Counted from the stretch's first letter, positions 1-7,010 are shown. The stretch is 7,289 bases of DNA from Cellvibrionales bacterium (GCA_024645065.1 JAHEGP010000165.1:1-7289); one strand, 5' to 3'. Made by a program: numbers and translations. Notes: generated by a model not told the origin, from the letters alone.

Positions 1-1939
1 GTACCCGAGGTGGGAATATCATGTAGAAGTTGGGTCGCATGTTTTCCCAATTAACCTCTCTGACGCTGGCGACCTCGGCTTCGAATACCCGGCTTCCGAC
101 CTGAAAACGCAGGCTGTCTCCAACGCCGACACCCAAACCTGCCGCGATATCGGACTCGATAGATACCACGGGATTGTCAACCCCGGCAGACCACCACTGC
201 CCCTCTCGCAATGCGTTATCAGCGGGCATTCGAGCACTGCTGGTCAGCGCCAGCTCACGGTCCAGCTCGGCGCTGGTGTTACTGTCGTCCGCAATGCGCT
301 TCACCATTGGCGCGCCATTGATATGGGTAAGCCTTCCGCGCACCAGTGGGTAGAGGCCGGCGTCCTCGAGTTGCTGCTGGCGCATCCAGCGTTCCAGGCT
401 TTCCAATTCCGACGGTTGCACGTTTACCAGGAAGTGGTTCGGCGTTTCCTCTGGAATGCCCTTTTCCCAGTCTGCTACCAGCGACGTACGGGTCACCAGC
501 AAGACCAGTAAAAGCATCACTGTAATTGCGAAAACCACTACCTGCATGGCATTTTCCAAGCCCCGGCGCCGCAATGTCGAACTAGCCAATAGCCACATAT
601 TCCCGGCGTTAGAGCCCACAAAGCCGGTGGATCGAATCATTAGCCATCCCGGCAGAGCGACCAGCACCATCGCCAGCAACAATCCCGCGAACACTGCGCC
701 AGCCAGCTCGACGCTGCCGCTGTACCAGACCATCAGCACAAAAAGACCGACCACGCCGGGTGTGGTGGCAGCGAGTGGCCCAAGCCTGCGCATCTGCACA
801 TCCTTGCGCAGTGCCGCCAGGGGAGACACATTGCGTAGCGACCACAACGGCGGCAGAGCAAAACTGAACAGGCAAATCAGCCCGGTGACGGCGCCGAGCA
901 AATAGGGATGCCAGCCAGCAGGCTCCAGGCGCAGATCCCCCAGGGTGCCGATCAGGCTCACGATGACCAGCTGCATCAGCCATCCCAGCAAAAAGCCCAA
1001 CGCTACACCGATCAACAGCAGCGCCGCAAACTTCTGCAAATAAATCGCTGCGATCTGCCGCGATGAGGCTCCCAGCGTCTTCAATACCGCGACATGCTGA
1101 ACGTGGCGCTCAGTATGGCGCCGCGCCGCGATGGCGATAGCAGCACCAGCAAGAGCAACGCCAAGGGAGCCACCCAGCAGCAAATAGGATTGCGCTTTAT
1201 CAATGGCACCCGCCACCCGGGGGCGCCCTTCTGTCACTGTGTATATCCGATGCTCTGGCAGCAGATTTGGCTCCAACCACTGCCGGTAACTCTCCAACGA
1301 GGGCAGGTCACCGGCAAAATAATAACGATAGCGAACCCGGCTACCCTCCTGCACCACCGCTGCCCGCTGCAGGTCGTCGTAATGCATGATCACCCTGGGA
1401 CCCAGTGCGAAACTGGCACCACCACCCTCGGGTTCATTCACCAGCAAGTGCTGAATCGTCAATCGCGCTTCCCCGATATCGATGGCATCCCCGACCGACA
1501 CGTCCAGGGCTGCCAGCAGGCGTGAGTCTACCCACAGATTACCCGGTTGCAGCCCGCCGGTACTCGCATAAGGGTCGGCAAAGGGCGCATCTGCCAGCAA
1601 TACTGTTCCTTTTAACGGGTAGGATGACTCCACCGCCTTGACGCTGCTGATCTGGAATCTGTCCTCGGCAGACGCCATGCTCGCAAAGGATACCACCCTG
1701 GACATCGCCAGGCCGGTCGCTGCGGCCTGCGCCAGTGCCTCGGCAGCGACCGGCCGGGGACTCTCAAGCACCATATCCGCGCCCATAAGTCGGGTACTTT
1801 GGGCCGTTATGGCGTTGCCAAGGCGCTCGCTGAAGACACTGAGCCCGGTTACGATCGCAACCGCCAGGGCCAGAGCGACCAATAGCACGGTGACGTCACC
1901 CCCCCGCCAGTCGCGATACAGAAGGCGCAGCCCTATCAT
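1..1939 (-). CDS. ybbP: YbbP-like FtsX-family ABC transporter permease (partial, C-terminus beyond left edge)
   Basis: This is the large inner-membrane subunit of a MacB/LolCE-type ABC transporter, paired with the YbbA ATPase just upstream. Reading from the ATG at 1939, the frame stays open for 646 codons to the window edge. The family is usually a little over 800 residues, so roughly the last 150-200 residues and final membrane helices are missing. Visible hydrophobic segments lie near residues 17-34, 251-271, 304-329, 346-364, 394-432 and 466-483. Large soluble periplasmic regions fall between helix 1 and helix 2 (about 35-250) and after 485. Residues 282-300, with VLKTLGASSRQI, are the FtsX-domain coupling-helix signature. 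The stretch REVNWENMRPNFYMIFPP (627-644) is characteristic of YbbP. The start codon overlaps the ybbA stop (ATGA, 1936-1939), which implies translational coupling. The substrate is not established; the neighbour tesA suggests a lipid-like compound (inference). Confidence 0.93.
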   Translation of the reverse strand, partial: MIGLRLLYRDWRGGDVTVLLVALALAVAIVTGLSVFSERLGNAITAQSTRLMGADMVLESPRPVAAEALAQAAATGLAMSRVVSFASMASAEDRFQISSVKAVESSYPLKGTVLLADAPFADPYASTGGLQPGNLWVDSRLLAALDVSVGDAIDIGEARLTIQHLLVNEPEGGGASFALGPRVIMHYDDLQRAAVVQEGSRVRYRYYFAGDLPSLESYRQWLEPNLLPEHRIYTVTEGRPRVAGAIDKAQSYLLLGGSLGVALAGAAIAIAARRHTERHVQHVAVLKTLGASSRQIAAIYLQKFAALLLIGVALGFLLGWLMQLVIVSLIGTLGDLRLEPAGWHPYLLGAVTGLICLFSFALPPLWSLRNVSPLAALRKDVQMRRLGPLAATTPGVVGLFVLMVWYSGSVELAGAVFAGLLLAMVLVALPGWLMIRSTGFVGSNAGNMWLLASSTLRRRGLENAMQVVVFAITVMLLLVLLVTRTSLVADWEKGIPEETPNHFLVNVQPSELESLERWMRQQQLEDAGLYPLVRGRLTHINGAPMVKRIADDSNTSAELDRELALTSSARMPADNALREGQWWSAGVDNPVVSIESDIAAGLGVGVGDSLRFQVGSRVFEAEVASVREVNWENMRPNFYMIFPPRV

Positions 1940-2628
1940 GCGAAGGCCACCACTGCCGACTTGGATTTAGCTGTCGTCAGGCGACCGCCCTGGAGCTCGA
2001 AATGACAGCCGCAGCGATTGGTCAGACCGAGATCATGGGTCACCAGCACCAGTGTGGTGCCGGCATCGCGATTGAGCTCGAACAGCAGATCGTTAATGCT
2101 GCTGCCGGTTTTTATATCGAGATTACCGGTCGGTTCGTCCGCAAACAACAGTTTGGGACGCGTCGCAAAGGCGCGGGCTATAGCCACCCGCTGTTGTTCC
2201 CCACCCGACAATTGTCGCGGATAATGGCGCACACGGTGCCCAAGCCCCACCCGGTCGAGAAACTCCCGGGCATGGCCCCGAGCCCCTGGAAGCTTTTTCA
2301 GCTCCAGCGGTAGCATTACGTTTTCCAGCGCCGTCAACGCCGGCAGCAACTGGAAAGACTGAAAAATAAACCCTACCAGCTCACTGCGAATGGCGGCACG
2401 CTGGTCCTCATCCATGGCGGATATTTCCCGGTCGTCCAGCCACACCTGACCACTGCTTGGCAGGTCGAGGCCCGCTAGAATCCCGAGCAAAGTGGACTTT
2501 CCCGAGCCAGAGGCCCCGGTAATGGCAGCCGTCTCACCGGAAGCGATTGTCAAATCGATCCCATCCAGTATCCTTATGTTCTCAGAGTCCGTGGCTATGG
2601 ACTTACTGACCGCTCGTGTCCGAATCAT
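1936..2628 (-). CDS. ybbA: YbbA-like ABC transporter ATP-binding protein
   Basis: This is the cytoplasmic ATPase that energises the YbbP permease; the complex belongs to the MacB/LolD mechanotransmission group rather than being a classical importer. All nucleotide-binding motifs are present in 230 residues: Walker A GASGSGKST (38-46), Q-loop Gln90 in FQSFQLLP, signature LSGGEQQR (140-147), Walker B LLFADEP with catalytic Glu165, D-loop near Leu170-Asp171, and H-loop His198 in VTHD. The FQSFQLLP and LSGGEQQRVAIARA stretches are typical of the LolD/MacB/YbbA subfamily. Length matches the family (about 225-235). The ATG at 2628 is chosen because it gives the normal N-terminus; a weak AGGA lies 14 bases ahead of it. 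The short C-terminal tail (about 217-230) is not part of the conserved core. Its stop overlaps the start of ybbP by four bases. Confidence 0.96.
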   Translation of the reverse strand: MIRTRAVSKSIATDSENIRILDGIDLTIASGETAAITGASGSGKSTLLGILAGLDLPSSGQVWLDDREISAMDEDQRAAIRSELVGFIFQSFQLLPALTALENVMLPLELKKLPGARGHAREFLDRVGLGHRVRHYPRQLSGGEQQRVAIARAFATRPKLLFADEPTGNLDIKTGSSINDLLFELNRDAGTTLVLVTHDLGLTNRCGCHFELQGGRLTTAKSKSAVVAFA

Positions 2629-2646
2629 CTGCTGGCTAAATGTCCT
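2629..2646. promoter_or_regulatory. 18-bp divergent spacer between ybbA and tesA start codons
   Basis: Only 18 bases separate the ATG of ybbA (minus strand) from the ATG of tesA (plus strand). This is too short to hold two promoters, or even one complete promoter with a leader. The promoters must therefore lie inside the opposite gene's 5' coding region, giving overlapping 5' transcripts, unless one message is leaderless. No strong Shine-Dalgarno is visible for tesA. I could not pick a convincing -35/-10 pair by eye in either direction. Confidence 0.5.
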
Positions 2647-3294
2647 ATGTCGAAGTTAATACTCACTGTTTTCATCCTGTCGCTCGGCACGTCCTGGCCG
2701 TCTCCAGCTCAGGCCCGACAGACTCTTCTGGTACTGGGCGACAGTCTGAGTGCGGCCTATGGTGTGGCGATGGACTCAGGCTGGGTGGCCCTTCTTGAGC
2801 AGCAGCTGGTCGAATCCGGTCATGCGCTGGCCGTCGTGAATGCCAGCATCAGCGGAGAAACGACCCAGGGCGCCCTCGCCCGCCTGCCAGAACTGCTATT
2901 GCAACACGGGCCGGACGTGGTGGTCATCGAGTTGGGTGCCAATGACGGCCTGCGGGGCTTCCCCCTCCACCTCATCCGAGCCAACCTGACGCAGTTGATT
3001 CAGCTGTCGAAGCAGAGCGGCGCCCGGGTTCTGCTTCTGGGCATGCGCATTCCCCCCAACTATGGCAAGAAGTACACCTCCGCTTTCTACGAGATTTACC
3101 AGCAGTTGGCCCAACAGGAAAACGTTGGCCTGGTGCCGTTCCTGCTCGATGGCGTTGCCGCAGAGGATACCATGATGCAGGATGACGGCCTGCACCCCAA
3201 TGCCAAGGCCCAACCCAGGCTGCTGCAAAATGTTCTTCCGGCCTTGCAGCCGCTGCTCGAGGAATCCCACCCGCCACTGGAAGCCCGGCCATGA
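2647..3294 (+). CDS. tesA: TesA: periplasmic SGNH/GDSL arylesterase, acyl-CoA thioesterase I / lysophospholipase L1
   Basis: TesA is a multifunctional SGNH hydrolase that cleaves acyl thioesters, aryl esters and lysophospholipids. The first 23 residues form a signal peptide: Lys3, hydrophobic core about 4-16, and an AQA cleavage site before Arg24, so the mature enzyme is periplasmic. The four SGNH blocks are intact: GDSLSAAYG with nucleophile Ser33 (Ser10 of the mature form, as in E. coli), oxyanion Gly70 in NASISGET, Asn99 in GANDGLRG, and the Asp180/His183 pair in QDDGLHPN. Other family stretches include LLLGMRIPPNYG (129-140). Length (215) is close to E. coli TesA (208). The ATG at 2647 is chosen because the next in-frame Met (42) would remove the catalytic Ser. 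It is divergent from ybbA, as in E. coli, and overlaps bioA by an ATGA (3291-3294), making it the first gene of a three-gene operon. Confidence 0.96.
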   Translation: MSKLILTVFILSLGTSWPSPAQARQTLLVLGDSLSAAYGVAMDSGWVALLEQQLVESGHALAVVNASISGETTQGALARLPELLLQHGPDVVVIELGANDGLRGFPLHLIRANLTQLIQLSKQSGARVLLLGMRIPPNYGKKYTSAFYEIYQQLAQQENVGLVPFLLDGVAAEDTMMQDDGLHPNAKAQPRLLQNVLPALQPLLEESHPPLEARP

Positions 3295-4580
3295 AATCCG
3301 CTGATATCGATGCATTAGTGAGCTTCGACCAGCAACATCTCTGGCACCCCTACGCCTCGATGCACAACCCTCCCCCCGCCTATCCGGTGGTCGCCGCCGA
3401 GGGTGCCAGATTGCGGCTGGCCGATGGCAGGGAACTGATCGACGGCATGTCCTCCTGGTGGTCAGCAATTCATGGCTACAACCACCCCGTCCTGAATCAG
3501 GCAGCGAGCGCTCAACTCGCTACCATGTCCCACGTAATGTTCGGCGGTATCACCCATCCACCGGCGGTCGCCCTGGGTCGCAAATTGCTCGAAATATGCC
3601 CGCCCGGCCTGAGCCGCATCTTTTACAGTGATTCCGGTTCTGTCGCCGTGGAGGTCGCGATCAAAATGGCGTTCCAGTACTGGCTCGGCCAGGGCCAGCA
3701 CCAGCGCAGCAAATTGTTGACCGTGCGCAATGGCTACCACGGGGATACCTTTGGCGCCATGTCGGTGTGTGACCCGGTCAACGGCATGCACCACCTGTTC
3801 CAGCCCATCATGCAACAGCACCTCTTTGCCGAAGCACCAGGCTGCGCCTTCGACGAGGCCTTCACAGAAGATCACGTTGCCGATGTCAAACGCCTGCTGC
3901 TGCAACACAACGACGTCATCGCCGCGCTGATCATAGAGCCCATAGTGCAGGGTGCTGGCGGCATGCGCTTTTATTCACCCGCGTACCTGCAGCGACTGCG
4001 TCAACTCTGCGACGAGTATGGAATACTTTTGATTGCTGATGAAATCGCGACCGGCTTCGGTCGCAGCGGCAAGCTGTTCGCCTGCGAGCATGCTGCCATC
4101 TCCCCCGACATCCTCTGTCTGGGCAAGGCAATCACGGGTGGCTATCTCAGCTTCGCTGCCACCCTGTGCACCGACAATGTCGCCGAAAAGGTCTGTAGCG
4201 GAGAGGCGGGAGCGCTGATGCATGGACCGACTTTTATGGCCAACCCACTGGCCTGTGCCGTTGCCGGGGCCAGCATCGACCTGCTGTTGTCGCAAAACTG
4301 GCATGCCAACGTACAACGCATTGAGGCCCTGCTGAAACAACATCTGGCACCCGCCCGGGAATTTGCAACGGTTGCGGATGTGCGGGTGCTGGGAGCCATA
4401 GGGGTGTTAGAGATGAAGCAGCCGGTTGACATGGTGTCCATTCAGCGGCGATTTGTGGACAATGGCATCTGGGTGCGCCCCTTCGGCAAGCTGGTTTACA
4501 TTATGCCGCCCTATGTCATCAGTGATACCGAGTTGGTGACCCTGGCGGCCAACCTTGTCAAGGTGGTAGCCACCCCATGA
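3291..4580 (+). CDS. bioA: BioA: adenosylmethionine-8-amino-7-oxononanoate aminotransferase
   Basis: BioA is a PLP enzyme of biotin synthesis that moves the amino group of S-adenosylmethionine to 8-amino-7-oxononanoate (KAPA), giving 7,8-diaminopelargonic acid (DAPA) in the cytoplasm. It is 429 residues, the same length as E. coli BioA. BioA-specific motifs are clear: LWHPYASM with Tyr21, MSSWWSAIHGYNHP (Trp56/57), SDSGSVAVEVAIKMA (113-127), RNGYHGDTFGAMSVCDP (146-162, Tyr149), IADEIATGFGRSG with PLP-binding Asp250, and LCLGKAITGG with Schiff-base Lys279. HGPTFMANPLA (311-321) and Arg396 in the WVRPFGK stretch (394-400) also match. These SAM- and KAPA-site residues separate it from ornithine or GABA aminotransferases. 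The start overlaps the tesA stop (ATGA); GGAAG at 3279-3283 could serve as ribosome binding site. The stop overlaps yjbQ. No other bio gene lies in the window. Confidence 0.97.
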   Translation: MKSADIDALVSFDQQHLWHPYASMHNPPPAYPVVAAEGARLRLADGRELIDGMSSWWSAIHGYNHPVLNQAASAQLATMSHVMFGGITHPPAVALGRKLLEICPPGLSRIFYSDSGSVAVEVAIKMAFQYWLGQGQHQRSKLLTVRNGYHGDTFGAMSVCDPVNGMHHLFQPIMQQHLFAEAPGCAFDEAFTEDHVADVKRLLLQHNDVIAALIIEPIVQGAGGMRFYSPAYLQRLRQLCDEYGILLIADEIATGFGRSGKLFACEHAAISPDILCLGKAITGGYLSFAATLCTDNVAEKVCSGEAGALMHGPTFMANPLACAVAGASIDLLLSQNWHANVQRIEALLKQHLAPAREFATVADVRVLGAIGVLEMKQPVDMVSIQRRFVDNGIWVRPFGKLVYIMPPYVISDTELVTLAANLVKVVATP

Positions 4581-4987
4581 GCGTCAGGAAACTCACCATC
4601 CAGGTAAAGGGCCAGGGCTTGCATCCTATCACCCGCGAAGTCAGCGAATTAGTGCAGACACTCCGTGCCGATACCGGGATCTGCAATTTATTTCTGCAGC
4701 ACACGTCGGCCAGCTTGTTGATTCAGGAAAATTGCGACCCATCAGCCAGGGCTGACCTGGAAAACTGGCTGAACCGGCTGGTGCCGGAAAACGACCCGAT
4801 CTATACCCACACTCTCGAGGGCCCGGACGATATGCCGGCCCATATCAAATCTGCCCTTACCGCCTCCTGCCTCAGCATTCCCGTGATTGAGGGGCAACTG
4901 GGTCTGGGAACCTGGCAAGGCATCTTTCTTTGGGAACATCGCCACTATCACGGGCATAGACAATTACTGGTGCACATCGGGCCCTGA
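4577..4987 (+). CDS. yjbQ: YjbQ / UPF0047 family protein (secondary thiamine-phosphate synthase-like)
   Basis: This is a small single-domain cytoplasmic protein of the YjbQ (UPF0047) family. Members can show weak thiamine-phosphate synthase activity, but their real physiological role is not settled. The family blocks are all visible in 136 residues: CNLFLQHTSASLLIQENCDP (36-55), THTLEGPDDMPAHIKSAL (77-94) with conserved His78 and His89, IPVIEGQLGLGTWQGIFLWE (101-120), and the closing HRHYHGHRQLLVHI. Length is normal (about 130-140). The ATG at 4577 lies within the bioA stop overlap (ATGA, 4577-4580). A good Shine-Dalgarno, AAGGTGG at 4560-4566, sits ten bases upstream inside bioA. It is the third gene of the tesA-bioA-yjbQ unit, and coupling to a biotin enzyme hints at cofactor metabolism (inference). 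Confidence 0.95.
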   Translation: MSVRKLTIQVKGQGLHPITREVSELVQTLRADTGICNLFLQHTSASLLIQENCDPSARADLENWLNRLVPENDPIYTHTLEGPDDMPAHIKSALTASCLSIPVIEGQLGLGTWQGIFLWEHRHYHGHRQLLVHIGP

Positions 4988-5045
4988 TCGGTCAGCCAAC
5001 AGGGAATTAGCCCTTTGGATATGAACCAGTTCACATCCTCGCCAT

Positions 5046-5086
5046 GGCGTAAACGGCTGTTTCGCGCGCCACATCTATAATTTTTT
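5046..5086 (+). terminator. Possible weak terminator-like hairpin after yjbQ
   Basis: GGCG (5046-5049) can pair with CGCC (5067-5070). Inside it, AAAC (5051-5054) pairs with GTTT (5059-5062) around a GGCT loop, with a small bulge. Six T residues follow at 5081-5086. The T-run is ten bases after the stem rather than adjacent, so this is not a textbook intrinsic terminator. The same bases include the TATAAT listed separately, and the two readings compete. It could end the tesA-bioA-yjbQ transcript. Confidence 0.25.
5076..5081 (+). promoter_or_regulatory. Candidate -10 box (TATAAT) upstream of the GGDEF/EAL gene
   Basis: A perfect TATAAT at 5076-5081 lies 92 bases before the ATG of the downstream c-di-GMP gene. 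The hexamer at a 17-base spacing (5053-5058, ACGGCT) matches the -35 consensus poorly, and there is no extended -10. If used, transcription would begin near 5087-5089, just before the inverted repeat at 5095-5119. It is the best promoter candidate in the gap but is supported by one element only. Confidence 0.35.
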
Positions 5087-5094
5087 ACAAGTTG

Positions 5095-5119
5095 CGGTCA
5101 GGGATAGCCACCGTGACCG
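5095..5119. repeat. Inverted repeat CGGTCA-N13-TGACCG in the leader of the GGDEF/EAL gene
   Basis: CGGTCA (5095-5100) is mirrored exactly by TGACCG (5114-5119) with 13 bases between. The left CGGT can alternatively pair with ACCG at 5110-5113, so two exclusive small hairpins are possible. The repeat sits just after the position where the candidate TATAAT promoter would start transcription. It could be a repressor operator, an RNA hairpin, or chance; the arms are short. Confidence 0.3.
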
Positions 5120-5173
5120 GCAGAAATCCATAGCCAACAACAGCACACTTACACAGGCAGCCGCCGGATTCGC

Positions 5174-6865
5174 ATGATCAAATCCGTGACAACGAGCACC
5201 AACTCGCTCAATCTTTTGCTACTCGGATACGAGCGGCGAGGCGTGCCGGCCAACAATTTAACCGGGCCTGAGCAACAACTCCTTGAATTTGCAGATCGCT
5301 ACGATGCCATCATCCTCGCCCCTGAACTCGATGGCGCCGCTGTTGCTTATGTCAGGAATCGGGTGCCGGATGCCACTATCATCGCGCACCTTCCAGACAA
5401 TGCAGACCAGCAGCAAATACTTGGCCGGATAGAAATGGGCGCGGATGACGTCGTGTTTGACAGTCATATGGCCATCGAACAGCTCATCGGCACCCAGATA
5501 CTGATCGCGAATCAACGCCGGGAATCTGCCCACATCCGCAAAAAAGAACGCTGCGCCGACACCCTCACCGGCCTGGCAGACCGGGGCCAGTTCCTGTTGA
5601 AACTTCAGGAAATGATCAAGGCACAGCGCAAGTCACGTATCGCCGTGATGATCTTTGACATCGACGCCTTCAAGTCGATCAATGACAGTCTCGGCCACGA
5701 GGTTGGCGACGAATTGTTACACACCGTCGGTGAACGCTTGTCGACCCTGGGAGAAGACGGTGCATTCTGCGCCCGCATCGGACACGACCATTTTGCAATA
5801 GCCATAGACAACACACAGGACATCATCAACGCCAGCATCTACGCCGAGACCGTGGTTGCGCTGGTGCGCAAACCCTACCATCTGCAGTCTACGGCCCAGG
5901 CGATCTATATTACCGTCAGTCTGGGAGTCACACTGGAAGACGAGAACGAGAACGAGACCGACGCCGACGAGTTGGTCAGACAAGCGAACATCGCCCTGTC
6001 CCGGGCGCGTCAGGAAGGCCGTTGCATTGCCCGCTTCGAGCCGATCCAGGCAGCGGATGCGCACTACAAGCACCTGCTGCGCAATAATCTCCATAGTGCG
6101 CTGGCCAACGACGAGCTCTTCATGCTTTACCAGCCGCAAATCGATATGCGATCCGGCCAGGTGGTGAGCGCCGAAGCTTTGCTGCGCTGGCAACACCCCT
6201 CACTGGGGCTGATTTCGCCGGAGCTATTTATTCCTTTAATGGAAGAGACCGGCCTGATCACAGAGGTCGGCATGTGGATTATCGACCGCGTCTGTGCGCA
6301 ATTGCGCGCCTGGTGTGACGCGGGCAAGGTGAACGAGCATTTCAGCGTTGCGATCAATATTTCAAGCAAGCAATTTAACGACAGTGACCTTGCTGCCTAC
6401 ATCGAACAGGCGATCAAACGCCAGGGTATCGACGCCCGCCAGATCAAGCTGGAACTCACTGAATCCCTACTGGTGCTCGACACTGACCAGGTCGCCGACA
6501 AACTGCATCGACTGAAACGGCTTGGGGTTGCGATCTGCATCGACGATTTTGGTACCGGTTATGCATCACTGAGCTACCTGCGCCAATTCCCTATCGATAT
6601 CCTCAAAATTGACAAGTCCTTCATCCAGAATATCGGCTTGAGTGAACAGAACGACGCTATCGTCCTGGCGATCATCAACCTTGCCCATGACTTGCACTTT
6701 CACGTTGTCGCCGAGGGAGTTGAAACCCAGGCCCAACGAGCTTTCCTGACCCAGCATCAGTGCGATACCTTTCAGGGCTATCTGTTTAGCAAGCCGGTGC
6801 CCGCCGCCGACATTCGGCTCCACAATGACACCCCCGGTCGCTCCGCCTATATCCACGTAGCCTGA
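5174..6865 (+). CDS. Cytoplasmic c-di-GMP protein: receiver-like domain, degenerate GGDEF (GHDHF), intact EAL phosphodiesterase
   Basis: The protein is 563 residues with no membrane segment or signal peptide. Residues 12-110 resemble a response-regulator fold (DAIILAPELDG, then EMGADDVVF), but the phosphoacceptor position appears to be Ala49, so it is probably a pseudo-receiver. A helical linker (about 103-127) leads to a GGDEF domain (128-288). There DTLTGLADR and FDIDAFKSINDSLGHEVGD are recognisable, but the signature is GHDHF (203-207) with no RxxD inhibitory site, so cyclase activity is doubtful. The EAL domain (about 300-550) is intact: Glu334 (EAL), Asn395, Glu427, Asp457-Asp458 in IDDFGTGYASLSYL, Lys478, Glu514 in AEGVET, and Gln534. 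The expected role is hydrolysis of c-di-GMP to pGpG, possibly regulated by the other two domains. The ATG at 5174 has only a weak GGA ahead of it. The gene is apparently monocistronic. Confidence 0.95.
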   Translation: MIKSVTTSTNSLNLLLLGYERRGVPANNLTGPEQQLLEFADRYDAIILAPELDGAAVAYVRNRVPDATIIAHLPDNADQQQILGRIEMGADDVVFDSHMAIEQLIGTQILIANQRRESAHIRKKERCADTLTGLADRGQFLLKLQEMIKAQRKSRIAVMIFDIDAFKSINDSLGHEVGDELLHTVGERLSTLGEDGAFCARIGHDHFAIAIDNTQDIINASIYAETVVALVRKPYHLQSTAQAIYITVSLGVTLEDENENETDADELVRQANIALSRARQEGRCIARFEPIQAADAHYKHLLRNNLHSALANDELFMLYQPQIDMRSGQVVSAEALLRWQHPSLGLISPELFIPLMEETGLITEVGMWIIDRVCAQLRAWCDAGKVNEHFSVAINISSKQFNDSDLAAYIEQAIKRQGIDARQIKLELTESLLVLDTDQVADKLHRLKRLGVAICIDDFGTGYASLSYLRQFPIDILKIDKSFIQNIGLSEQNDAIVLAIINLAHDLHFHVVAEGVETQAQRAFLTQHQCDTFQGYLFSKPVPAADIRLHNDTPGRSAYIHVA

Positions 6866-7010
6866 CCAACCCGTATCCATGGTGCCTGACAGACCGGGTC
6901 ACCCTCGCTGCAGATTGAAATCGCCGCCCGCCTGAGACATTGGAAGCTCGATGGCACGATTGCGCGCGCAACTGCCTGCCCCGGCCAGAACGCCCATCGC
7001 CCTGGTGCCT
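6866..7010. other. Convergent intergenic gap without a recognisable gene
   Basis: These 145 bases separate the convergent c-di-GMP gene and the alpha/beta hydrolase gene. A bidirectional terminator would be expected, but I see no GC-rich stem followed by a T-run on either strand. ACCCG (6869-6873) and CGGGT (6895-6899) could pair across a long loop. The 12-base palindrome at 6960-6971 is listed separately. Confidence 0.5.
6953..6976. repeat. Palindrome TTGCGCGCGCAA nested in GGCA/TGCC
   Basis: Positions 6960-6971 are a perfect 12-base palindrome, TTGCGCGCGCAA. It is flanked by GGCA (6953-6956) and TGCC (6973-6976), which can extend the stem with a small asymmetric bulge. It lies between two convergent genes, so it may help end transcription from either side, but no T-run follows on either strand. 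A DNA-binding site or chance are the alternatives. Confidence 0.3.

Noticed and set aside
609..983. Minus-strand open frame of 124 codons inside the permease region
   Set aside because: It is out of frame with the continuous permease frame, which runs unbroken from 1939 to the left edge and has helices and family motifs on both sides.
1..1939. Pseudogene status for the permease, since only short open frames appear in places
   Set aside because: Reading codon by codon from 1939 gives 646 uninterrupted codons; it looks short only because its stop lies outside the window.
4981..5014. Terminator directly after yjbQ (CCCTG 4982-4986 with CAGGG 5000-5004; AGGG 5001-5004 with CCCT 5011-5014)
   Set aside because: The stems are only 4-5 pairs, compete with each other, and are followed by just three T residues.
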